Part shown: positions 1-6,563 of the stretch, in pieces
How positions within the stretch are numbered: position 1 is the first letter of the stretch
Layout of the letters: each line of letters starts with the position of its first letter
Virus record (IMG/VR): IMGVR_UViG_3300005527_000308
Location: 1 to 23,049 of that record
Strand: one strand, 5' to 3'
Length of the DNA: 23,049 nucleotides
Source of the DNA: a virus
Position numbers and translations under genes: made by a program
The notes under the pieces: generated by a model
Databases searched by the model: none
What the model saw: only the letters and a program-made list of their open reading frames with translations
What the model was told of the DNA's origin: nothing

Positions 1-1
1 T

Positions 2-1009
2 CTCGCGGCCAATGGTGGCGTGGGTAAGTCCAACCTCGCTCTGCAGCTTGCTGTCGCTCTGGCGTCTGGCTCTACGTTCATGGGCTTGGAAGTCATGCCG
101 TCGCGTGTGCTGGTCATTAGCGCGGAGGATGAAGCCAGGACCGTGCATTTCCGCGTGGCGAACATCTGCGCGGACGTCGGCCTGTCTTTGTCCGCTCTGT
201 CTGACCGCGTGGTGGTCTATGACATGGCCCAGGCTGATTGCGTGCTGTGGGCAGAGCATGGCATGACGGAGCGCATGCAATGGCTGTCTGACGCTGTAGA
301 GCGCCATCGCGCCCAAGTGGTCATCATCGATAACAGCAGTGATGTGTACGCGGCCAACGAGAACGACAGGTCTTCTGTGCGTGGCTTCATGCGGGCGCTC
401 AACATGATTGCTGCGCATCATTCATGTGCATGTCTTCTGCTGGCACATGTGGACAAAGCATCTGTGCGTATGGGCGCGGGGCTAGACACTGACTCGACGT
501 TCTCGGGCTCGACTGCGTGGAACAACTCTGCACGCTCGCGCTGGGCAATGGTGCGTGATGGCGAGGTGATCTCGCTTCGCCATGAGAAGTGCAACCTTGG
601 TCCGCGTCAGGAGGAGCTTCGCCTTGAGTTTGATGCTGCCGCTAAGGTCTTCCGTCGCTTTGGCACTGGGCCCGCTTCTGCTGCGGCTGCAGTGTTGAGA
701 AATGGGCATCGTCTTGCGGTTTTGCGCCTTATTGGTACTGCCTGCGATAAGGGCCAGAACTTATCTATTAGCGCCCAGGCTAATAACAATGCATTCGTTG
801 TGCTGCGCAATGCGGATGGGTTTCCGAGGGTTGATAGGCGGGATTTCTTCTCGCTCCTGTTTGATATGCAGCGCGATGGGTTAATCGAGGAACAGGAGTA
901 TGTTCGGGAGAATCGAGCCAAGGCTCGGCGCTTGGTATTGACTGAGGTTGGACGCCTGCGCATTGCTCAAGGCTCGGGCGCTCCTGCCATGTGGCGGGGC
1001 GGTGAGTGA
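2..1009 (+). CDS. RepA-like hexameric replication ATPase/helicase (5' partial)
   Basis: A RecA-fold ATPase of the RepA/AAA_25 type, expected to act as a phage replicative helicase or helicase-like initiator at the origin. The frame is already open at the left edge, so the N-terminus lies outside the window. A GTG at 20 is inside the Walker A loop (AANGGVGKS, nt 5-31) and cannot be the true start. Visible motifs are Walker A, then SAEDEARTVHFRV, which matches the SxEDxxxxLxxR stretch typical of RepA, then Walker B VVIIDN (Asp at nt 329-331), then LLLAHVDK, a sensor-like strand. The last ~80 residues look like a winged-helix tail (SLLFDMQRDGLIEE). It is the only replication gene in the window and is followed by a phased TGCA array and a terminator. 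A DNA-repair RecA-fold ATPase is a less likely alternative. Confidence 0.85.
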   Translation, partial: LAANGGVGKSNLALQLAVALASGSTFMGLEVMPSRVLVISAEDEARTVHFRVANICADVGLSLSALSDRVVVYDMAQADCVLWAEHGMTERMQWLSDAVERHRAQVVIIDNSSDVYAANENDRSSVRGFMRALNMIAAHHSCACLLLAHVDKASVRMGAGLDTDSTFSGSTAWNNSARSRWAMVRDGEVISLRHEKCNLGPRQEELRLEFDAAAKVFRRFGTGPASAAAAVLRNGHRLAVLRLIGTACDKGQNLSISAQANNNAFVVLRNADGFPRVDRRDFFSLLFDMQRDGLIEEQEYVRENRAKARRLVLTEVGRLRIAQGSGAPAMWRGGE

Positions 1010-1035
1010 TGTTCTGGTGCGGGCTCTTGCGGGTC

Positions 1036-1087
1036 TGCACGCGCATGCACTAGCTATGCACGTGCACTGCTCGTGCATGGACGTGCA
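1036..1087. repeat. Helically phased TGCA/CGTGCA site cluster
   Basis: TGCA cores begin at 1036, 1046, 1057, 1063, 1074 and 1084, giving spacings of 10, 11, 6, 11 and 10 bp. Several extend to CGTGCA or its complement, and 1057-1066 is a perfect 10-bp palindrome (TGCACGTGCA). Three looser TGCA sites follow at 1137, 1148 and 1189. The spacing near one helical turn, directly downstream of a RepA-like gene, suggests protein-binding sites such as iterons or operators. This is inference; no known consensus was matched. Confidence 0.4.
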
Positions 1088-1100
1088 GGTAGGGAAAAGC

Positions 1101-1132
1101 AAAGCCCCCGCCGCCCTTGGCGGGGGGCTTTT
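1101..1132 (+). terminator. GC-rich terminator after the RepA-like gene, possibly bidirectional
   Basis: Stem GCCCCCGCC (1104-1112) pairs with GGCGGGGGGC (1119-1128, one bulged G) around a GCCCTT loop, followed by TTTT. On the opposite strand the same stem is followed by TTTGCTTTT, so it may also stop leftward transcription. An outer 9-bp pairing, GGGAAAAGC (1092-1100) with GCTTTTCCC (1127-1135), can enclose or compete with it by sequestering the T run. Confidence 0.7.
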
Positions 1133-1191
1133 CCCCTGCACAAAGGGTGCACGCGCACTCGCTCTGTAAGGGGTGTGGGGGGAGCGCGTGC

Positions 1192-1216
1192 AAAAGAAAA
1201 GCCCCCGCTTGGGGGC
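1192..1216 (-). terminator. Rho-independent terminator of the leftward small genes
   Basis: Read leftward, GCCCCC-AAGC-GGGGGC (1216 to 1201) is a perfect 6-bp GC stem with a 4-nt loop, followed at once by TTTTCTTTT (1200-1192). It sits 24 bp beyond the stop codon of the 84-aa gene and is a textbook intrinsic terminator for that strand. Confidence 0.85.
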
Positions 1217-1218
1217 CT

Positions 1219-1240
1219 GGTGGTTGGGGGGTGGTTGGGG
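1219..1240. repeat. Tandem 11-bp G-rich repeat (two copies)
   Basis: GGTGGTTGGGG occurs twice head to tail (1219-1229, 1230-1240) between the stop of the 84-aa gene and its terminator. A third exact copy lies at 1511-1521 and a variant (GGCGGTTGGG) at 1541-1550. With the GG at 1244-1245 the block could fold into a two-tier G-quadruplex on the + strand. Confidence 0.75.
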
Positions 1241-1495
1241 TTAGGCTGAGATGGCCTGAGCAACGTCTAGACCGTAGTAGGCGCGGATCAGGTCGGACTC
1301 TGAACCGAAGGCCTTGCATCCTGCAGCCACTGCAGCCAGCGTGGCGTAGTGCTTGCCGCCGCCAGTGTTCCAACGGCCCAAAGCAAGGCGGCGTGTGCTG
1401 ATATACCAGCCTTCGCCCAAACGCGATAAGCAATACTCGGTACCGCGATATACGGCGGTTACATACTTGGTGGAGTTAATAACTGTGGTTGTCAT
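1241..1495 (-). CDS. Small leftward protein of unknown function (84 aa)
   Basis: Not recognised. It has 84 residues, is compact and aromatic-rich (EYCLSRLGEGWYISTRRL), and has two cysteines (in EYCLSR and AAGCKAF), a Gly-rich turn (GRWNTGGGKHY) and a helical C-terminus (IRAYYGLDVAQAISA). No signal peptide, membrane segment or known domain is apparent. The start is supported by AACGAGG six bases upstream of ATG. It is transcribed against the structural operon, downstream of the 61-aa gene and probably on the same message, and ends 24 bp before a strong terminator. Its leader shares CCCAACGAGG with the 61-aa gene and both are followed by the same repeat and hairpin. This setting is typical of a moron or early regulatory peptide, but no function can be assigned. 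Confidence 0.75.
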   Translation of the reverse strand: MTTTVINSTKYVTAVYRGTEYCLSRLGEGWYISTRRLALGRWNTGGGKHYATLAAVAAGCKAFGSESDLIRAYYGLDVAQAISA

Positions 1496-1510
1496 GGTTG
1501 GCCTCGTTGG

Positions 1511-1551
1511 GGTGGTTGGGGGGTTGTGCCCCCTTGCGGGGGCGGTTGGGT
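1511..1551 (-). other. Inter-gene repeat and GC hairpin between the two leftward genes
   Basis: In the leftward direction the 61-aa gene is followed by CCCAACCGCC (1550-1541) and a perfect hairpin GCCCCC-GCAA-GGGGGC (1543-1528), then another copy of the 11-bp repeat (1521-1511). Neither side of the hairpin has a T run, so it is better read as an mRNA-processing or pausing element than as a full terminator. Its layout mirrors the tail of the 84-aa gene. Confidence 0.6.
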
Positions 1552-1737
1552 TTAGATGATGAATTCGGGGTGGTTGCGAACACCGAAGATGTCGGCGTAT
1601 TCAAGCAATGCAGCGCGGCTGCGCTTGGTCATGCTGGCGCGGATGAGAGCGGAGAGGCCGCGAGCCACGTAGTCGGGCATGCCGAACTTGTGTGCTTGCG
1701 CCAGCTTGATCACTTCGCGTTGTTCTGACTTGTTCAT
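1552..1737 (-). CDS. Small basic leftward protein of unknown function (61 aa)
   Basis: Not recognised. A 61-residue, helix-forming protein with mixed charge (MNKSEQREVIKLAQAHKFG at the start, then SALIRASMTKRSRAALLEYA, ending HPEFII). The open frame continues upstream to 2031, but that extension runs into the divergent control region and the small-terminase gene. The ATG at 1737 is preceded by AACGAGG at a normal 6-7 base spacing, so I chose it. It is the first gene of the leftward pair. Its size, basic helical character and position opposite the late operon would fit a small DNA- or RNA-binding regulator or host-takeover peptide, but that is inference only. Confidence 0.75.
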   Translation of the reverse strand: MNKSEQREVIKLAQAHKFGMPDYVARGLSALIRASMTKRSRAALLEYADIFGVRNHPEFII

Positions 1738-1866
1738 CGTTGTACCTCGTTGGGTTGGTGTGTTGCGATGGATGTATTGTGAGCTTTCCGCACCATGATG
1801 CAATAGGGTGAACCCTAAGTGATGAACTTTTTTTGTTCTGTGTTGCGTTGAGGTAACATCTCCAGC
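1738..1866. promoter_or_regulatory. Divergent control region with a TAGGGT..ACCCTA dyad
   Basis: This 129-bp gap separates the leftward small genes from the rightward packaging operon, so it should hold promoters for both. Visible elements are a perfect inverted repeat TAGGGT-GA-ACCCTA (1804-1817), a second dyad GAAC-T7-GTTC (1824-1838), and weak sigma70-like boxes. Rightward these are TTGTGA (1777-1782) and TGCAAT (1799-1804), spacer 16. Leftward they are TTGCAT (1803-1798) and CACAAT (1781-1776), also spacer 16. The dyad would cover the rightward start point, as an operator would. The promoter boxes are poor matches and are uncertain. Confidence 0.4.
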
Positions 1867-2436
1867 ATGAGTGAAACGCAACTTGCTGCGCCTCCAACAA
1901 ATGCGACAAAGCCTCGCGGCAAGCCCTTCCAGAAGGGCCACGCAGGCGGGCCAGGGCGCAAGCCGGGGGAAGCCATCGGCCTGACGCGCACGCTGCGCGA
2001 GGCCGTCGAGGTCGCTGCGCGTGACTGTCACCCGCAGGGCCTAGCTGGCTGGCTGGTGGACAGGGCGCAGGGCGGCGTACAGGACCGCCAGATATTCGCC
2101 AACATGGTTGGCAAGGTCATCCCGATACAGGTCAATCAAGCCGTCAGCGGCGGCGTCAGCATCTCGCTCAACTGGCTTGGCAGTCGCAACATCGGCACGA
2201 TTGCGGCACAACCCAAAGTCATCGATGCGCAAACCATTGATTTGATTGAGGAATCCCAGCCGAGGCGCTGGATTGCTGATGAGAACAATGCGCAGGGCCT
2301 ACAGGACGCGCAAGGCGCTTGGGTAGGCCAGGGTATCCAAGGGCCTGCGAACGCGGCTCCTAGGCCCGTTAAAACGCTTTCGCGGGGTGCTGGCACCGAC
2401 CCCCCACCCCCCGGCGATCCCGACATGGGGGGGTAG
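1867..2436 (+). CDS. Putative terminase small subunit (DUF5681-like)
   Basis: Probably the DNA-recognition subunit that starts packaging with the large terminase. The N-terminal GKPFQKGHAGGPGRKPG (residues 18-34) resembles the basic Gly-rich opening of DUF5681-type proteins, which often sit just upstream of large terminase genes. A helical segment follows (LTRTLREAVEVAARDCH). The C-terminus is low-complexity and ends in a Pro/Gly-rich tail encoded by C and G homopolymers. Length is 189 aa, normal for small terminases. GAGG lies 13 bases before ATG 1867, rather far, but no better in-frame start is visible. It is the first gene of the rightward operon and 63 bp upstream of the large terminase. 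The assignment rests on position and the N-terminal pattern; no helix-turn-helix is obvious. Confidence 0.65.
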   Translation: MSETQLAAPPTNATKPRGKPFQKGHAGGPGRKPGEAIGLTRTLREAVEVAARDCHPQGLAGWLVDRAQGGVQDRQIFANMVGKVIPIQVNQAVSGGVSISLNWLGSRNIGTIAAQPKVIDAQTIDLIEESQPRRWIADENNAQGLQDAQGAWVGQGIQGPANAAPRPVKTLSRGAGTDPPPPGDPDMGG

Positions 2437-2481
2437 GCAGCAGCAGGGGCCCCCTCCCCACGTTCAGCGTTGTAAAAAAAA
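2401..2481. other. GC dyads and A8 tract at the small/large terminase junction
   Basis: The end of the small-terminase gene and the following gap carry a C6 run (2407-2412) that can pair with a G7 run (2427-2433). They also carry the palindrome AGGGG-C-CCCCT (2445-2455) and an A8 tract (2474-2481). No T run follows in the + direction, so this is not an ordinary terminator. A packaging-recognition site or a translational control structure is possible but unproven. Confidence 0.35.
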
Positions 2482-2499
2482 GACATTGCGGAAAGCGCA

Positions 2500-3837
2500 T
2501 TGAAACTCCAAGACTACCAACCCCGCAGCGTGTTCTTGCCGCTGCACAACAGAAGCAAGCGGTGGGCGTGCGTAGTCGCACACAGACGCGCAGGCAAGAC
2601 GGTAGCCATGTGCGCCGATCTAGTCATAGGCGCACTAGAGACGGCACTGCCGCGTCCACAGTTCGCCTACCTTGCCCCATTCCGAGATCAGGCTAAGCGC
2701 GTAGCTTGGAACTACCTCAAAGAGCTAACGAAAGACGTCTGGCTCAAAGACCCCAACGAGAGCGAACTGCGGATCGACATCCGCAACGGTCATGGTGGTG
2801 AGAGCCGCATCTATGTGGCGGGCGCTGACAACCCGGACGCGCTACGCGGCATGTACTTTGATGGCGTGGTGCTGGACGAGACGGGCCAGATGCGCCCGAG
2901 CGCGTGGTACAGCGTACTGCGGCCAGCATTGTCAGACCGCAAAGGCTGGGCGATCTTCGCGGGCACGCCAGCGGGAAAGAACTTCTTCTGGCAACTGAAG
3001 GAAGAAGCGCGTCTGAACCCTGACACGCACCTGCTGTTGGAACTCCCGGCGTCAAAAACAGGCATCTTGGACGCCGAGGAACTGCGCGATGCCAAGGCGC
3101 AGATGACGGAGGAGACGTACGCGACGGAGTACGAGGTCAGTTTTGAGGCGGCGATTCCTGGCGCGTACTACGCCAAGCAGATTGGTGAGTTGTATGGGCT
3201 AAACAGAATTGGCGATCACAAGCTGGACCCGAACTTCCCGGTGGACTTCGCGGCTGACTTGGGGTTCACGGACTCCTGCAGCTGGTGGGGCTGGCAGACA
3301 ACGCCAGACGGTTACCGCATTGTTGAGTTCTACGAAGCGGACGGCCAGCCGATTCAGCACTACATTGATTGGGTGAAGTCCAGGCCCTACAAGGTGGGCA
3401 ATGTCTACTTGCCGCATGACGCCAGGGCCAAGAGCCTGCAGACAGGAAAAAGCATCGTCGAGCAGTTCCTCTCCAACGGCATACGCCCGCAGATCGCGCC
3501 AGAACTGAGCTTGCAGGACGGCATCGAGGCGGCAAGGCTGATCTTGAACAAGTGCTGGTTCCATGAGGAGCCGACATACGAGGGCCTAAACCATCTGCGG
3601 GCGTACATGCGCGACTGGGATGAGCGCACGCAGACGTTCAAGTCAAAGCCCAAGCACGACCAGCACAGCCATGCTGCGGACGCGTTTCGTTACTTTGCAC
3701 TGAGTGCGAAACCAGTTTCGTCAAAAGTTCAACCCGGTACTAGAATCTCATCACGCAAAGACAAGGGCGTGAACTACGCCTTTGCCTTGGATGACATCTG
3801 GGACTGCGGGCCCAAGGCCACGACAAGGATCGGGTGA
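2500..3837 (+). CDS. terL: Terminase large subunit (packaging ATPase and nuclease)
   Basis: The motor that pumps DNA through the portal into the prohead and cuts concatemers. The N-terminal ATPase shows Walker A HRRAGKT (residues 28-34), the conserved RGMYFDGVVLDE block with Walker B VVLDE (123-127), and the coupling motif FAGTPAGKNFFW. The C-terminal RNase H-like nuclease shows three acidic positions: Asp253 in FAADLGF, Asp307 in PHDARAK and Asp394 in HSHAADAFRY. Length is 445 aa, typical for compact podovirus-type large terminases. The start is TTG at 2500 with GGAAAG just upstream. The frame is open back to 2476, and no ATG or GTG is available there. The stop overlaps the portal start (TGATG), so the two are translationally coupled. 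Confidence 0.95.
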   Translation: MKLQDYQPRSVFLPLHNRSKRWACVVAHRRAGKTVAMCADLVIGALETALPRPQFAYLAPFRDQAKRVAWNYLKELTKDVWLKDPNESELRIDIRNGHGGESRIYVAGADNPDALRGMYFDGVVLDETGQMRPSAWYSVLRPALSDRKGWAIFAGTPAGKNFFWQLKEEARLNPDTHLLLELPASKTGILDAEELRDAKAQMTEETYATEYEVSFEAAIPGAYYAKQIGELYGLNRIGDHKLDPNFPVDFAADLGFTDSCSWWGWQTTPDGYRIVEFYEADGQPIQHYIDWVKSRPYKVGNVYLPHDARAKSLQTGKSIVEQFLSNGIRPQIAPELSLQDGIEAARLILNKCWFHEEPTYEGLNHLRAYMRDWDERTQTFKSKPKHDQHSHAADAFRYFALSAKPVSSKVQPGTRISSRKDKGVNYAFALDDIWDCGPKATTRIG

Positions 3838-6041
3838 TGGAACAAGTCGAGAAGATTGAGAGTGCCAGCGATTTTGAGAACACCCCGCAGGGGATGGCGC
3901 AGCGTTGGGGCACGGAGATCACTGCTTCCAAGCAGGAGCTGAACAAGTTTCACGATGAGGCCAAGAAGATTCTGGCCCGGTACTTGGACAAGCGTGACAC
4001 CTGGGGCGAGAGCGAGAGCCGCGTAAACCTGTTCTGGAGCACGATGAAGGTGCTTCTGAGCATGCTGTATGCGCGGCCCCCGAAGGCTGACGTCAGCAGG
4101 GCGTTTCAAGACTTCGATGATGATCAGGCGCGTGTAGCGTCTACGATCCTGCAGCGGCTGCTGAACCGTGGCTTTGAGGAAGACGTCAGCGCCTGGGATT
4201 CTGCAGTGCGTCAGGCCATTGAGGACTGGCTCATTGTGGGCATGGGTCAGATTTGGCTGCGCTACGAGGTTGAGACTGAAGAAGTCCCTGAGTCCATTGA
4301 TGCGATGACGGGAATGTTGATTCCTGCCACTGAGCGCATCGTGGAGGAGGACGCTCCGGTTGATTACGTCCATTTTGAGGACTTTTTCTGGTCGCCTGCA
4401 CGCACATGGTCTGAGGTTCGTTGGGTAGCGCGGCGCGTCTACATGACGAAGGACCAGCTTGAGGCTCGGTTTGGCGAGGAGATTGCGCGTGTGGTGCCGA
4501 TGACGTCGGCGCCAAAGACGCAGAACGACCAGAACCCGAAGTATGACCCGTGGTCGCGGGCTGAAGTCTTTGAAATCTGGTGCAAAGAGAACAAGAAGGT
4601 CTATTGGTACGCCAAGGGTAGCGAGGTCATTCTTGATGTGAAGGATGATCCGCTGGACTTGGACGGGTTCTTCCCGTGTCCCAAGCCTTTGGCGGCGAAC
4701 ATTACGTCGGCCAACTTCATGCCGCGTGCGGATTACGTCTTTGCGCAGGATCAGTTCAACGAACTGGATGAAATTAACACGCGCATCACTTGGCTGACCC
4801 GTGCGGCCAAGGTGATTGGCGTGTATGACAAGTCTGCTGATGGCATTCAGCGCATGTTCCAGCAGGCCTCTGAGAACCAGTTGATCCCTGTGGACAACTG
4901 GGCGATGTTTGCTGAAGCCGGTGGCGTCAAAGGCAAGGTTGATTGGGTGCCGATTGATCAGGTGGTCAACGCCATCAATCAGTTGCGCGTGTATCGCCAG
5001 GACAAGACGCAGCAGATTTACGAAGTGCTGGGCGTGTCCGACATCATGCGCGGTAGCTCAAAGGCCAACGAGACGGCCACAGCCCAGCAGATCAAGGCGC
5101 AGTTTGGCAGCACGCGGATGCAGCTAAACCAGTTCTACATTGCTGAGTGGATCAGCGAGGCGCTGCGGATCAAGGCTGAGATCATCTGCAAGCACTGGCA
5201 ACCGCAGACGATTGCATTCAGAAGCAACATTGAGCGCACGCCTGATGCTCAATTCGCGCCGCAAGCCATAGCCCTGCTCAAAGATGAGCATGTGGCTCAG
5301 TATCGCATCAACGTCGAGGCTGACTCGATGGCTGCGCTCGACTGGGCGGCAGAGCGTGATGCGGCTGTGCAGTTCATGCAGGGCCTAGGCGCGTTCATCA
5401 GCCAAGTAGCCCCGATGGCCCAGCAGGTGCCCGAGGCGGGTCCGTACCTGATGCGAATGATGCAGTGGGCGGTGAGCAAGTTCCGCGTCAGCACGCAGAT
5501 TGAGTCGATTCTTGATCAGGCCATTAACGGCATGCAGCAGCAGTTGCAGACGCCTAAGCCGCCTCCGCAGCCTGATCCTGACACGGTGATCAAGGCTCAG
5601 GTTGAGCAGGCCAAGATTCAGAGCCAAGAGAAGATTGCGATGATGGAAGCGCAGTCTGACCAGCAGATTGCGTCTCTGAAAGCCACCATCGAGCTGCAGA
5701 AGATCGAGATGAAGGCCAAGTTCGATCAGATGGCCCAGCAGTACGAGCAAGTGCTGCAGATGATGAACGTGCAGGCTCAGGCTCCGCAGTTCGATAATCT
5801 GGCGAATGCAGTTGCTGACATGGCGCAGAGGAATGCGCAGGGCCAAGAGATGACTGCGGCGCAGCTTGCGATGCTGGCGCAGCAGATGAATCGCAAGCGC
5901 AAGCGCGTCCCAATTCGGGACCAAAATGGCGACATCGTTGAAGTCAAGGAAGTCGATGATGACGAAGAAGACGACGACGAAAATGAGTTGCCGTCAGGAA
6001 TGGCTAACTTGCCGCAGCCTCAAGCGGCGATGGGGATGTAA
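3837..6041 (+). CDS. Portal protein
   Basis: Forms the dodecameric ring at the capsid vertex through which DNA is packaged and ejected. ATG 3837 overlaps the terminase stop and has AAGGAT six bases upstream. A GTG at 3834 would add one residue. The 734-aa length is in the range of large P22-type podovirus portals. The N-terminal half has the usual helical core (VNLFWSTMKVLLSMLYARPP, then IEDWLIVGMGQIWLRYEVE). Residues ~583-645 form a Gln/Lys-rich coiled coil like the C-terminal barrel helices of long portals. The C-terminus has an acidic patch (VDDDEEDDDENE) followed by a Met-Gly tail. Position after the large terminase and overall pattern make this firm. The stop overlaps the next small gene by TAATG. 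Confidence 0.9.
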   Translation: MEQVEKIESASDFENTPQGMAQRWGTEITASKQELNKFHDEAKKILARYLDKRDTWGESESRVNLFWSTMKVLLSMLYARPPKADVSRAFQDFDDDQARVASTILQRLLNRGFEEDVSAWDSAVRQAIEDWLIVGMGQIWLRYEVETEEVPESIDAMTGMLIPATERIVEEDAPVDYVHFEDFFWSPARTWSEVRWVARRVYMTKDQLEARFGEEIARVVPMTSAPKTQNDQNPKYDPWSRAEVFEIWCKENKKVYWYAKGSEVILDVKDDPLDLDGFFPCPKPLAANITSANFMPRADYVFAQDQFNELDEINTRITWLTRAAKVIGVYDKSADGIQRMFQQASENQLIPVDNWAMFAEAGGVKGKVDWVPIDQVVNAINQLRVYRQDKTQQIYEVLGVSDIMRGSSKANETATAQQIKAQFGSTRMQLNQFYIAEWISEALRIKAEIICKHWQPQTIAFRSNIERTPDAQFAPQAIALLKDEHVAQYRINVEADSMAALDWAAERDAAVQFMQGLGAFISQVAPMAQQVPEAGPYLMRMMQWAVSKFRVSTQIESILDQAINGMQQQLQTPKPPPQPDPDTVIKAQVEQAKIQSQEKIAMMEAQSDQQIASLKATIELQKIEMKAKFDQMAQQYEQVLQMMNVQAQAPQFDNLANAVADMAQRNAQGQEMTAAQLAMLAQQMNRKRKRVPIRDQNGDIVEVKEVDDDEEDDDENELPSGMANLPQPQAAMGM

Positions 6042-6214
6042 TGGCTAACTTGAGCGGTGAGGTTGGTGAACTGCGTTTTACGGTGCAGATCACGCGCAAG
6101 GCCACGGGTAAGGTTGAGGAGGTCGAGCTTGTTGGCAAGCTGACTGATGTTGAACTGAAGGAGTTGACGAATGGCAGTGACCCACACGACGGCAGCACGG
6201 AACGCTGCAACTGA
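6041..6214 (+). CDS. Small hypothetical protein overlapping portal and next gene (57 aa)
   Basis: Not recognised. ATG 6041 is fused to the portal stop (TAATG) and the frame runs 57 codons to TGA 6212-6214, overlapping the next gene by 44 bases. The product is small and mixed-charge with an alternating beta-like pattern (GELRFTVQITRKATGKVEEV), then a short acidic helix, and ends in a single Cys near the C-terminus. Codon use matches its neighbours. The ribosome site of the following gene (AAGGAG, 6157-6162) lies inside it, which suggests coupled translation. Tight packing favours a real gene, probably a minor structural or assembly peptide. Confidence 0.7.
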   Translation: MANLSGEVGELRFTVQITRKATGKVEEVELVGKLTDVELKELTNGSDPHDGSTERCN

Positions 6215-6560
6215 TGCCGTAACGGCGCTGATTGGCGCCAACGGGCGATTGGCTTTTCGCCTGAGCGGCACAGTCGGATCACCCGGCACGGTAGTAGCAA
6301 CGCTGAACCTGAGCGCCACTGCTTTCCCGGCAGCGGTCAGCGGCACGGCCACGGCCAACGCGATCACCAGCGACACCAACGCAACGGGCAACGCATCTCC
6401 TGTTGCGACGGCCACGCTGCAGACCAACGGCGGCACGGTGGTGATTCACTGTCAGGTTGCTGCCAGCGGTCAAGATATCAACATGACCAACGGTCTGACT
6501 GTGGCAGCGGGTGATACGGTTTCCTGCTCCAGCCTGACCTACACCGCTTTGAGCGCCTAA
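6171..6560 (+). CDS. Putative virion-region protein, beta-rich (129 aa)
   Basis: Function unknown. Residues 1-129 are rich in Ala, Thr, Ser, Val and Gly with regular alternation (GTVVATLNLSATAFPAAVSG). This is typical of beta-sandwich virion decoration or tail-accessory proteins, though no named domain can be recognised. Two Cys occur in the C-terminal half (IHCQVAASG and VSCSSLTY). There is no signal peptide. ATG 6171 has AAGGAG at a spacing of eight, a strong ribosome site. It is part of a tight run of genes between portal and scaffold, which usually encodes minor head components. Confidence 0.75.
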   Translation: MAVTHTTAARNAATDAVTALIGANGRLAFRLSGTVGSPGTVVATLNLSATAFPAAVSGTATANAITSDTNATGNASPVATATLQTNGGTVVIHCQVAASGQDINMTNGLTVAAGDTVSCSSLTYTALSA

Positions 6561-6563
6561 GTC

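Noticed and set aside
948-1169. Rightward open frame of 73 codons overlapping the end of the RepA-like gene
   Set aside because: It runs through the TGCA array and the terminator hairpin, lacks a ribosome site and has Ala/Leu/Cys-rich nonsense-like composition.
1528-1543. Intrinsic terminator between the two leftward genes
   Set aside because: The hairpin is perfect but no T run follows on either strand, so it is listed only as a structural element.
1738-2031. Upstream extension of the leftward 61-aa gene to 159 codons
   Set aside because: The extension covers the divergent control region and the small-terminase gene; the internal ATG at 1737 has a proper ribosome site.
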